This document shows, piece after piece, positions 7,039-14,892 of a stretch of 64,000 nucleotides of DNA. Both the position numbers and the translations under genes were made by a program. The notes under the pieces are model-generated. The model ran no database searches. It was not told the DNA's origin and was given only the letters and a program-made list of their open reading frames with translations. Origin of the DNA: Bacteroidales bacterium (GTDB lineage: Bacteria > Bacteroidota > Bacteroidia > Bacteroidales > UBA932); NCBI GenBank assembly GCA_017464245.1, contig JAFUDV010000089.1:1-64000 (forward strand), read 5' to 3'. Each line of letters starts with the position of its first letter. Position 1 is the stretch's first letter.

Positions 7039-8667
7039 ATGGCTGAATTCAAATATGCACCCATGTTCCAGCTGGGTCCCGACACGACCGAGTATTACAA
7101 GATCCCTGGTTCTGAAAAACTCGTGAAAACCTGCACTTGCGGCGAAAAAACCATCCTGGAGGTCTCTCCGGAAGCGCTCACGCTCGTCGCCCAGCAGTCC
7201 TTCCATGACTGCCAGTTCATGCTCCGCCGCGCCCACAACGCGCAGGTGGCGGCCATCCTGGACGATCCCGAGGCCAGCGACAACGACAAGTACGTCGCCC
7301 TCCAGTTCCTGCGCAACGCGGAAACGTCGGTCAAGGGCGTGCTCCCGTTCTGCCAGGACACCGGCACGGCCATCATCCACGGCGAGAAAGGACAGCATGT
7401 CTGGACGGATTTCGAGGACGAGGAGGCCCTGAGCCTCGGCGTGTTCAACACCTATACCCGGGAGAATCTCCGCTACAGCCAGAACGCTCCGCTGGACATG
7501 TACAACGAGGTGAACACCAAGTGCAACCTTCCCGCTCAGATCGACATCGAAGCCACCCAAGGCAGCGAATACCGCTTCGTCATGGTGGCCAAGGGCGGCG
7601 GCAGCGCCAACAAGACCTATTTCTACCCCATGACCAAGGCCACGATCCAGAATGAAGGCACCCTCCTTCCCTTCCTGGTGGAGAAGATGAAGAGCCTGGG
7701 CACCGCGGCGTGCCCGCCCTACCACATCGCCTTCGTCATCGGCGGCACCTCGGCGGAAAAGAACCTGCTCACGGTCAAGCTCGCCAGCATCAAGTACTAC
7801 GACAACCTGCCCACCACCGGCGACGAGACCGGCCGGGCTTTCCGCGACATCGACCTGGAAGGAAAACTCCTGAAGGAAGCCCAGAAGATCGGCCTGGGCG
7901 CCCAGTTCGGCGGCAAGTATCTCGCCCACGACATCCGCGTGGTGCGTCTTCCCCGCCACGGAGCCAGCTGCCCGATCGGCATGGGCGTCAGCTGCAGCGC
8001 CGACCGCAACATCAAGAGCAAGATCAACGCCGACGGCGTCTGGATCGAGAAGATGGACACCAATCCGTCCGAACTGATTCCCGAAGCGCTCCGCCGTCCC
8101 GGCGAGGGCCCGAAGGGCATCGAAATCGACCTGGACAAGGGAATCGACGCCGTGCGCGCCGAACTCACCAAATACGCCGTGGGAACCCGCGTGAACCTGA
8201 AAGGCACGATCATCGTAGCCCGCGACATCGCCCACGCGAAGCTGAAGGCCCGTCTGGATGCGGGCGAAGGGATGCCGTCCTACTTCAAGGACCACCCGAT
8301 CCTCTACGCCGGCCCCGCCAAGACTCCGGAAGGCTACCCCTGCGGCAGCATGGGCCCCACCACGGCCAACCGCATGGATCCCTATGTAGATGAATTCCAG
8401 GACCACGGCGCCTCCCTGGTGATGATCGCCAAAGGCAATCGCTCCAAGGTGGTCACGGATGCCTGCGAGAAGCACGGCGGCTTCTATCTGGGCACCATCG
8501 GCGGTGTGGCCGCGGTTCTCTCCCAGAGCAGCATCCGCAGCATCGAGTGCGTCGAGTATCCGGAGCTGGGCATGGAAGCCATCTGGAAGATTACCGTGGA
8601 AGACTTCCCCGCCTTCATCCTCGTGGATGACAAGGGCAACGACTTCTTCAAGACCATCGGGCTGTAA
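7039..8667 (+). CDS. Class I (iron-sulfur) fumarate hydratase
   Basis: The 542-residue enzyme is the oxygen-sensitive [4Fe-4S] type that interconverts fumarate and L-malate; alpha and beta parts are fused as in FumA/FumB. Conserved pieces include [17 protein letters not shown] with a likely cluster Cys, [38 protein letters not shown], and [19 protein letters not shown] in the beta part. Length fits the family. The start at 7039 ([10 protein letters not shown]) avoids the ATG next to the -7 box. It is monocistronic, ended by a two-way terminator. With aspA it suits an anaerobe running fumarate respiration. Confidence 0.94.
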   Translation: MAEFKYAPMFQLGPDTTEYYKIPGSEKLVKTCTCGEKTILEVSPEALTLVAQQSFHDCQFMLRRAHNAQVAAILDDPEASDNDKYVALQFLRNAETSVKGVLPFCQDTGTAIIHGEKGQHVWTDFEDEEALSLGVFNTYTRENLRYSQNAPLDMYNEVNTKCNLPAQIDIEATQGSEYRFVMVAKGGGSANKTYFYPMTKATIQNEGTLLPFLVEKMKSLGTAACPPYHIAFVIGGTSAEKNLLTVKLASIKYYDNLPTTGDETGRAFRDIDLEGKLLKEAQKIGLGAQFGGKYLAHDIRVVRLPRHGASCPIGMGVSCSADRNIKSKINADGVWIEKMDTNPSELIPEALRRPGEGPKGIEIDLDKGIDAVRAELTKYAVGTRVNLKGTIIVARDIAHAKLKARLDAGEGMPSYFKDHPILYAGPAKTPEGYPCGSMGPTTANRMDPYVDEFQDHGASLVMIAKGNRSKVVTDACEKHGGFYLGTIGGVAAVLSQSSIRSIECVEYPELGMEAIWKITVEDFPAFILVDDKGNDFFKTIGL

Positions 8668-8685
8668 AGCCATGGATACAAAAAG

Positions 8686-8711
8686 AATCCGGCCTCTCGG
8701 GGCCGGATTTT
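8686..8711. terminator. Bidirectional terminator between fumarase and murI
   Basis: AATCCGGCC (8686-8694) pairs with GGCCGGATT (8701-8709). A T-run follows on the plus strand, and the A-run before the stem gives one on the minus strand, so it can serve both convergent genes. Confidence 0.85.
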
Positions 8712-8714
8712 CTG

Positions 8715-9464
8715 TTACAGCAAGGTGAAGATCCTGTTCAGGGAATCGGGCGCTCCGGAGGAAAGGAGTTCGATGTGGAAGGGGCCTTCATCCAATTGGA
8801 CGCAGTCCTTCTCCAGCAGGCGCACAGTCTGGCGGGCGACGGCGGGAGCCGGGTCGATGACCTGGACTCCGGGTCCGGCAATGGCCTCGATGACCGGGCG
8901 CAGGAAAGGATAGTGCGTGCAGCCCAGGACGATGCGGTCCGCCCCTGCGTCCAGCAAAGGCTGCAGCGACGCCCTGACCGTCTCAAAGGCCTCCGGGCCC
9001 TCCAGAATGCCGTTTTCCACGAGTTCCACGAAGCCAACGCCCACATGCTCGACGATGCATACGTCCTCCTCGAAACGGCCTTTCGTCTTCAGATACTTGG
9101 ATCCTTTGAGCGTCCCTGCCGTGGCGAGGACGCCGATGACGCCGGACTTCGTGCCCAGGGCAGCGGGCTTGACGGCCGGCTCCATCCCCACGAAAGGGAC
9201 CTCGGGATACGCCTCGCGCAAGGTAGCGATTGCAGCGGCCGTAGCGGTGTTACAGGCAACGACGATGATGTCAGCCCCCCGGCCCAGCAGAAGGTCCGTG
9301 ATTGCACGGGCACGGTCCTGGATGAATTCCACCGACTTTTCCCCATAGGGGCAATGGGCGTTGTCCGCAAAATAGACATAGCGCTCGTACGGGAGCAGTT
9401 TCACGATCTCCCGATACACCGACAGGCCGCCCGAGCCCGAGTCGAATATGCCGATGGTTGCCAT
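8715..9464 (-). CDS. murI: Glutamate racemase
   Basis: Makes D-glutamate from L-glutamate for peptidoglycan stem peptides, in the cytoplasm, without cofactor. The 249-residue length is normal. The family's FDSGSGGLSV motif (from F7), the two catalytic cysteines in ACNTATA (C71) and GCTHYPF (C182), and NAHCPYG are all present. It is divergent from prfB and convergent with fumarase. Confidence 0.95.
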   Translation of the reverse strand: MATIGIFDSGSGGLSVYREIVKLLPYERYVYFADNAHCPYGEKSVEFIQDRARAITDLLLGRGADIIVVACNTATAAAIATLREAYPEVPFVGMEPAVKPAALGTKSGVIGVLATAGTLKGSKYLKTKGRFEEDVCIVEHVGVGFVELVENGILEGPEAFETVRASLQPLLDAGADRIVLGCTHYPFLRPVIEAIAGPGVQVIDPAPAVARQTVRLLEKDCVQLDEGPFHIELLSSGAPDSLNRIFTLL

Positions 9465-9471
9465 ACGCTTA

Positions 9472-9479
9472 CAAATATA
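9472..9479 (-). promoter_or_regulatory. Promoter -7 box of murI
   Basis: Minus-strand TATATTTG lies 7 bases before the murI ATG, in the short divergent region shared with prfB. I see no clear -33 element. Confidence 0.4.
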
Positions 9480-9493
9480 CGGGAAATTATTCG

Positions 9494-9501
9494 TATTTTT
9501 G
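9494..9501 (+). promoter_or_regulatory. Promoter -7 box of prfB
   Basis: TATTTTTG matches the Bacteroidetes -7 consensus and lies 21 bases before the ATG at 9523, supporting that start over the in-frame ATG at 9448. Confidence 0.5.
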
Positions 9502-9522
9502 TACGATTATACGGAAAGCAAC

Positions 9523-10668
9523 ATGACGACCCTCGAACAAATAAAAGACCTGCGCGAGCGGCTGGACACCCTGGGAAAGTGCCTGGACATCGCCGGCAAG
9601 CGGAAAGATGTGGAGCAGAAGACCCAGGAAAGCCTGGCGCCCGATTTCTGGAACGATCCCAAGGCCGCCGAAATCTTCCTCAAGAAGCTCGCCGGCGTGA
9701 AGGCCTGGGTGACCGATTTCCAGAAGGCTGCATCCCTGGCGGACGACCTGGATGTCCTGTACGACTTCGCGAAGGACAGCGTCAGCGGGAGCGAGGACGA
9801 AGCTGTCGAGACGGATGAAACCCGCGAGCTGGACGCGACCTTCTCCAAGGCTGTCGAGGCCGTCGAGGCCCTGGAACTCAAGAACATGCTGGGCAACGAA
9901 GGAGACAACCTGGGTGCGGTCCTCACCATCAACTCCGGCGCCGGCGGCACGGAAGCCAACGACTGGTCCTCGATGCTCATGCGCATGTACCTCCGCTGGG
10001 GTGAGCGAAACGGCTACAAGATGACGGTGACCTCCCTCCTCGAGGGCGAAGAGGCCGGCATCAAGTCCGCCACCATCGAGGTCGAAGGCGACTACGCCTA
10101 CGGCTACCTGAAGGCCGAGAACGGCGTGCACCGGCTCGTGCGCATTTCCCCGTTCAATGCCCAGGGCAAGCGCCAGACCACCTTCTCCTCGGTCTTCGTC
10201 TATCCGCTGGTCGATGACTCCATCCACATCGAAATCAATCCCGGCGACCTGGAATGGGACACCTTCCGCAGCGGCGGCCACGGCGGCCAGAACGTGAACA
10301 AGGTGGAAACGGGCGTCCGCGTCCGCCACATCCCGTCCGGCATCATGGTGGAAAACACCGAAACCCGCTCCCAGCAGGACAACCGCCAGCGCGCCCTCCT
10401 CATCCTCAAGTCACGCCTCTACGACATCGAACTCAAGAAACGCCAGGAGAAGCAGGCCGAACTCGAAGGGCAGAAAAAACGCATCGAATGGGGCTCCCAG
10501 ATCCGCAACTACGTCCTCCATCCCTACAAGCTCGTGAAAGACCTCCGCACCGGCTACAACACCGCCGACACCCAGGGCGTCCTGGACGGCGACCTGAACG
10601 AGTTCATGAAGACCTTCCTGATGGGCAACGGCGCCGCCGTCACCGACGTGGACGACGACCTGGACTGA
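9523..10668 (+). CDS. prfB: Peptide chain release factor 2
   Basis: Recognises UGA and UAA and triggers peptide release on the ribosome. The 381-residue protein has the RF2-type codon-recognition tripeptide SPF (209-211, in RISPFN) and the catalytic GGQ (254-256, in GGHGGQNVNKVETG). Many RF2 genes need a programmed +1 frameshift near codon 25. Here the frame runs through that region (GKCLDIAGKRK) without a stop, so this copy lacks the autoregulatory shift. A terminator follows. Confidence 0.95.
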   Translation: MTTLEQIKDLRERLDTLGKCLDIAGKRKDVEQKTQESLAPDFWNDPKAAEIFLKKLAGVKAWVTDFQKAASLADDLDVLYDFAKDSVSGSEDEAVETDETRELDATFSKAVEAVEALELKNMLGNEGDNLGAVLTINSGAGGTEANDWSSMLMRMYLRWGERNGYKMTVTSLLEGEEAGIKSATIEVEGDYAYGYLKAENGVHRLVRISPFNAQGKRQTTFSSVFVYPLVDDSIHIEINPGDLEWDTFRSGGHGGQNVNKVETGVRVRHIPSGIMVENTETRSQQDNRQRALLILKSRLYDIELKKRQEKQAELEGQKKRIEWGSQIRNYVLHPYKLVKDLRTGYNTADTQGVLDGDLNEFMKTFLMGNGAAVTDVDDDLD

Positions 10669-10687
10669 TTTCCCTGCCTACCAAAAG

Positions 10688-10718
10688 AAAGGCGCCACCT
10701 CGCGGTGACGCCTTTTTT
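10688..10718. terminator. Bidirectional terminator after prfB
   Basis: A strong hairpin with AAAGGCG and CGCCTTT arms and inner CACC/GGTG pairing is followed by TTTTTT on the plus strand and flanked by A-runs that give T's on the minus strand. It lies between the convergent prfB and DUF6515 gene ends. Confidence 0.85.
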
Positions 10719-10733
10719 GATTCGAACCGGAAT

Positions 10734-12287
10734 CTACCGGTAGATGCTGTACTGGTTGTACAGCGAGCCGTACATCTGGCCCAGGACCTCGAGATAAGGC
10801 TGTCCGTCGAAGAGGGTGGTACGGTAAACCGTATTGTCCACCATGTAGTACTCGACGCCGTTCAGCACGATGGTCTCGTAGTCGTCCGGGAGGGAGCTCA
10901 CAAGAGCGCCGGCCGGAGGGACGATGGTCGTGTAAGTGCCGGAGGCATTCACGCTGTAGAAGACACCGTCCTGGTAGAAGTAGTCGGAGTTGGCGTAGGC
11001 ATAGCTCTGGACGAGGCCGAGCTTGTTCGCCAGCTCGTAGGCAGTCAGGGCGCGGCCGCTGTTGAGCGCGTAGGAGGCGTTCTGGGCAGCGATCCGGGCA
11101 TTGTTCTGCGCGATGATCAGGTTCTGCTGGGCAATCACGTTGTAATTGTCAAAGACCGTGTTGTAGGTCCGGTACGTGTTGCAGTAGTAGGAGAACTTGA
11201 CGAGGTTGAACAGGGCCCTGTCGATGGCTCTCTCCAGCGGAGTGCCGAACGGCGGACGGCAGACGACATACACACCTCCGAACGGACGGTAGTAGATACC
11301 CTCGTAGAAGTAGTAGTCGATGCCCCAGTGGCTGATCCTGCGGTAGTGCGGAGGCAGCACCTGGATCCGGTAGCCGAAGTAGTGCGGACGGTTGTCCCAG
11401 AAGTACCCCGGACGGTCCCAGGCCATGAAGTCTCTCTCGCGCGGAGGGACCCGGTACAGGTTGTGCCCGTTGTCCATCCGGAAGTCGTCGTTGTAGCGGT
11501 AGTTGCCGCCGTTGTCCCGCATGGGCTCGGTGTTCTTCACCGAACTGCCGGACTTGGTGTCGTTTCCGCTGTTGTAGCCGAGGCCGTTGCGGGTCACGTT
11601 GCTCGTGGAGCGGACGGTGGATCCGGAAGAGCTGCGGCTGGTGGTCGCGGTACCGGTGCTGGAAGAGCCGGTGGAACGGCTGGTCCGCGTATTCTGGTCC
11701 ACGGTGCCCGCGGAACGGGTGGTGGTGGAACCGGTGCTGCGGCTGGTCGTCGCCGTGCCGGTGGAACGGCTGGTGGTCGAAGAGCCGGTGGAACGGCTGG
11801 TCCGCGTATTCTGGTCCACGGTGCCCGCGGAACGGGTGGTGGTGGAACCGGTACTGCGGCTGGTGGTCGATGTGGAAGACCCGGTGGAACGGCTGGTCCG
11901 CGTGTTCTGGTCCACGGTGCCCGCGGAACGGGTGGTGGTGGAGCCGGTGCTGCGGCTGGTCGTCGAAGTACCGGTGGAACGACTGGTGGTCGAAGTGCCG
12001 GTGCTGCGGCTGGTGGTCGAAGTGGAAGACCCGGTGGAACGGCTGGTCCGGGTGTTCTGGCTCACGCCGCCGGAGGACCGGGACGTCTGGACGGCCGAGG
12101 AACGGGACGGTGCGGCAGAGGAGGAAGCTCTGCCATAAGAAGATCCACGGGTCGTAGTCTGTGAAGAGGACGACCGGGATGTGGTGGAAGAACCGCCGGA
12201 ACGGCGGGTCTGGGCAAGTGCCTCAGGGGCCGCGATCATCGCCATCGTGATGAGGAATGCGGCAACGGTGTTGATCATCCTTCTCAT
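10734..12287 (-). CDS. Secreted Ser/Thr/Arg repeat protein with DUF6515-like C-terminus
   Basis: The 517-residue protein has a signal peptide (about 1-25, ending ALAQ). A low-complexity region follows (about 27-215) made of SRSTG(T/S)TT units and three or more copies of a longer TTTRSAGTVDQNTRTSRSTG block. Next is a Tyr-rich domain (about 230-330: DNRPHYFGYRIQVLPPHYRRI, YYFYEGIYYRPFGGVYVV) and an Asn/Ala/Tyr-rich tail. The C-terminal pattern resembles the DUF6515 family, whose function is unknown. The repeat part may be a flexible or glycosylated envelope linker. It is the last gene of the minus-strand run, 19 bases after namZ. Confidence 0.75.
   Translation of the reverse strand: MRRMINTVAAFLITMAMIAAPEALAQTRRSGGSSTTSRSSSSQTTTRGSSYGRASSSAAPSRSSAVQTSRSSGGVSQNTRTSRSTGSSTSTTSRSTGTSTTSRSTGTSTTSRSTGSTTTRSAGTVDQNTRTSRSTGSSTSTTSRSTGSTTTRSAGTVDQNTRTSRSTGSSTTSRSTGTATTSRSTGSTTTRSAGTVDQNTRTSRSTGSSSTGTATTSRSSSGSTVRSTSNVTRNGLGYNSGNDTKSGSSVKNTEPMRDNGGNYRYNDDFRMDNGHNLYRVPPRERDFMAWDRPGYFWDNRPHYFGYRIQVLPPHYRRISHWGIDYYFYEGIYYRPFGGVYVVCRPPFGTPLERAIDRALFNLVKFSYYCNTYRTYNTVFDNYNVIAQQNLIIAQNNARIAAQNASYALNSGRALTAYELANKLGLVQSYAYANSDYFYQDGVFYSVNASGTYTTIVPPAGALVSSLPDDYETIVLNGVEYYMVDNTVYRTTLFDGQPYLEVLGQMYGSLYNQYSIYR
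11640..12090 (-). repeat. Minisatellite coding for SRSTG repeats
   Basis: In this part of the DUF6515-like gene, GTGGAACGGCTGGT-type units recur many times, grouped in larger near-identical blocks of roughly 90-120 bases that encode the VDQNTRTSRSTG segment. Such tandem DNA is prone to length change by slippage or recombination, so copy number may differ between strains and may be wrong in short-read assemblies. Confidence 0.75.
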
Positions 12288-12306
12288 AGCTCTGTCGTTT
12301 TAAAAG

Positions 12307-13560
12307 TTAGCGATATAAGTAATAATTCCGGGAAAGCTCCTTGAAAGCGTCCACATCCTGCATCCATCGGGAGCGGATGTCTTCGACCTTCAACCGCTTT
12401 CCGAATCCCCTTCTCACATAATCCGTGCCACACACGATATCCAGCATTCTCGTTTTCTTCAAAGTCTTGTACGGATTGTGCGCGGGATACAGCTCCTGGA
12501 GGGCCTGCATCACGTAGAACTGGGTCAGGGTGATGGTCGCGGCCTCATAGTCCGTATAGAAGAACTGGACGCCGTGCTGGAGTTCCGGGGCGCTGCCGGA
12601 GATGGGCTTGTAGTGGATGGTCCGGAAGGCGACGCCGGGAAGGCCGTAGCCGTCCAGGCGCTCCTTGAGCTTGTCCGCATCGACCCAGGGGGCGGCGAAG
12701 GTCTGGAACGGGATGGTGTATCCCACGCCGATGCTCAGGTAGCCGAATTCCCCGGCGATGCCGGCGGAAGGATAGCCGACGGCCGATTCCATCGACGGAA
12801 TGTTCGGGGAAGGAAGGATCCACGGAAGGCCGGTGTCCCGGTACAGCATCCAGCGCTCCCAGCCCCGCATGGGGATGACGCTCAGGCGGCACTTCAGGGG
12901 GGCCTCCTTTCCGTCAACCCCGCAGTTGAGCCCTTCTTCGTTGACCAGGGCCGCGAGCTCCCCTACCGTGAGCCCATAGACATACGGGATGCTGAACTCG
13001 CTGACGAAGGAGAAGAATCCCGGTTCCACGCGGCAACCCTCGACCTTGAGCCCGCCCAGCGGGTTGGGACGGTCCAGGACCATGACTTCGATGTCCTGCT
13101 CGGCGCAGGCGCGCATCACCAGGCCCAGGGTGGAGATGAACGTATAGGAGCGCGTCCCCACGTCCTGGATGTCATAGACCATCACGTCGATGCCCTTGAG
13201 CATCTGCGGGGTGGGCTTCCGCGTGGACCCGTACAGCGAGTACACCGGAAGGCCGGTCCGCGCGTCCTTTCCGCTGGCCACGTGGTCGCCGGCATAGGCA
13301 TCTCCCCTCACCCCGTGCTCGGGGCCGTAGAGGGCGACCAGCTCCACGCCGGGCGCATCGAAAAGGATGTCGATGGTGGAACGAAGGTTCCGGTCCACCC
13401 CGGAGGGGTTCGTCACCAGTCCCACACGCTTTCCCTGCAATTCCTCGAAGCCGTAGCGCTCCAGCATGTCAATGCCGGTGTACACCTGCGCACGGGCCGT
13501 CAACCCCAGAAGCAGGAGTACGCCCAGGGCGTATTTCCTAAGATGCTTACAAAGAATCAT
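12307..13560 (-). CDS. namZ: Exo-beta-N-acetylmuramidase NamZ-like (DUF1343, GH171)
   Basis: DUF1343 proteins such as NamZ release MurNAc from the non-reducing end of peptidoglycan fragments. The 417-residue protein begins with a signal peptide (KYALGVLLLLGLTARAQ). It then shows VGLVTNPSGVDRNLRSTIDIL, ALYGPEHGVRGDAYAGD, DIQDVGTRSYTFISTL and DRPNPLGG, all strongly conserved in the family. The ATG at 13560 gives a cleaner signal peptide than the in-frame one at 13590. It follows an AmpG-like permease gene by 72 bases, the pairing expected for MurNAc salvage. Confidence 0.88.
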   Translation of the reverse strand: MILCKHLRKYALGVLLLLGLTARAQVYTGIDMLERYGFEELQGKRVGLVTNPSGVDRNLRSTIDILFDAPGVELVALYGPEHGVRGDAYAGDHVASGKDARTGLPVYSLYGSTRKPTPQMLKGIDVMVYDIQDVGTRSYTFISTLGLVMRACAEQDIEVMVLDRPNPLGGLKVEGCRVEPGFFSFVSEFSIPYVYGLTVGELAALVNEEGLNCGVDGKEAPLKCRLSVIPMRGWERWMLYRDTGLPWILPSPNIPSMESAVGYPSAGIAGEFGYLSIGVGYTIPFQTFAAPWVDADKLKERLDGYGLPGVAFRTIHYKPISGSAPELQHGVQFFYTDYEAATITLTQFYVMQALQELYPAHNPYKTLKKTRMLDIVCGTDYVRRGFGKRLKVEDIRSRWMQDVDAFKELSRNYYLYR

Positions 13561-13632
13561 TTCCTTAAATCGCTTTGCGTCAGAATACATAAAGCACTTT
13601 CATTATCAATCAGTCAGTCAATCATTTACAGA

Positions 13633-14892
13633 TTACGCATCGGACGGGAGGGAGCGGCGGGCGGCGAGGGTGACGGCCACGGTGGCGAGGCAGCAGACCA
13701 TCACCAGCACGTAGAAGCCCACGTACCCGAGGGACTCCTGCAGATATCCTGCCACGGCGCCGGGAAGCAGCATGGACAAAGCCATGAATCCGGTGCAGAT
13801 GGCGTAGTGGGAGGTCTTGAGCGGGCCGTCCGCAAAGCGCATCATGTACACCGTATAGGCCGTGAAGCCATAGCCGTAGCCGAACTGGTCCAGGACCACA
13901 TAGGCGCCGACGGTCCAGACGGACGAGGGCTGCGTAAGGGCCATGAGCAGGTACACCACGCAGGGCAGCGCCAGGCTCAGGGCCATGGGCAGGAGGCAGC
14001 GGCGAAGGCCCCGGCGGGAGATGTCCCAGCCGCCCAGGATGCCGCCGGCGAGCAGGGCGATCACGCCTGCCGTCCCGTACACCATTCCGAACGCAGCCTT
14101 GTCCAGGCCCAGGCCGCCGTCCGCGACCGCGTCGCTGAAGAACGGATACAACAGCTTGACGGAGAATGCCTCCGGAAGGCGATACAGGAGCAGGAAGCAC
14201 ATCGTCAGGACGATGCCCGGCTTGGTGAAGAACGAGCCGAACGCCTCGCCGAACTCCCGGAGGATTTCCCGGGCCGTCTTCCGGCCGGCGGTCGCGTCCT
14301 CCGCAGGACGGGGCAGCACGAAGGCATGATATACGGTCACCAAGGCCAGCAGGACGGAGGTCGCGAGGAGCGTGACGGTCCAGGCGCGGGAAACGGCGCC
14401 GGTCCGCTTTTCCAACAGGCCGGCCAGCACGACCAGGACGCCCTGGCCGAATACCATGGCAATCCGGTAGAAAGTGTTCCGGATGCCCACGAAAGCCGAC
14501 TGCCTCCGCTGGTCCAGGCCGATCATGTAGAAACCGTCGGCTGCGATGTCATGCGAGGCCGAGGCGAAGCCGGTGAGGACAAACAGGACCAGGGTCCAGG
14601 TGAACGGGGAATGCGCTGGGAGGGTGACGGCCAGCAGGGCGACGGCGGCCGCCATCGCAAACTGCATCGTCACGATCCACCAGCGCTTGCTCTTGAAGAT
14701 GTCCACAAAAGGGCTCCAGAGCGGCTTGACCAGCCAGGGAAGACCGATGAGGCTCGTCAGCAGGGCCAGCCGGCTGTTATCCATGCCCAGGTCCTTGAGG
14801 ATGACAACCGAGATGGTGTTGACTATGAAATACGGCAGGCCTTCCGCGAAATAGAGGGTAGGCACCCAAAGCCAGGGAGATCGCGTCTTCAT
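13633..14892 (-). CDS. AmpG-like major facilitator permease (muropeptide uptake)
   Basis: The 419-residue, roughly 12-helix MFS protein matches the AmpG pattern: YFAEGLPYFIVNTISVVILKDLG at the start, LIGLPWLVKPLWSPFVDIF, and SHDIAADGFYM in helix four. AmpG imports anhydromuropeptides or GlcNAc-MurNAc disaccharides. It overlaps the preceding HIT-like/SpoIID gene by four bases and precedes namZ, so a role in peptidoglycan recycling is likely. The exact substrate is inferred. Confidence 0.85.
   Translation of the reverse strand: MKTRSPWLWVPTLYFAEGLPYFIVNTISVVILKDLGMDNSRLALLTSLIGLPWLVKPLWSPFVDIFKSKRWWIVTMQFAMAAAVALLAVTLPAHSPFTWTLVLFVLTGFASASHDIAADGFYMIGLDQRRQSAFVGIRNTFYRIAMVFGQGVLVVLAGLLEKRTGAVSRAWTVTLLATSVLLALVTVYHAFVLPRPAEDATAGRKTAREILREFGEAFGSFFTKPGIVLTMCFLLLYRLPEAFSVKLLYPFFSDAVADGGLGLDKAAFGMVYGTAGVIALLAGGILGGWDISRRGLRRCLLPMALSLALPCVVYLLMALTQPSSVWTVGAYVVLDQFGYGYGFTAYTVYMMRFADGPLKTSHYAICTGFMALSMLLPGAVAGYLQESLGYVGFYVLVMVCCLATVAVTLAARRSLPSDA

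Noticed and set aside
11640..12090. Regular repeats that might be a CRISPR array
   Set aside because: The repeats are directly abutting and in frame with a protein; there are no unique spacers and no cas genes.
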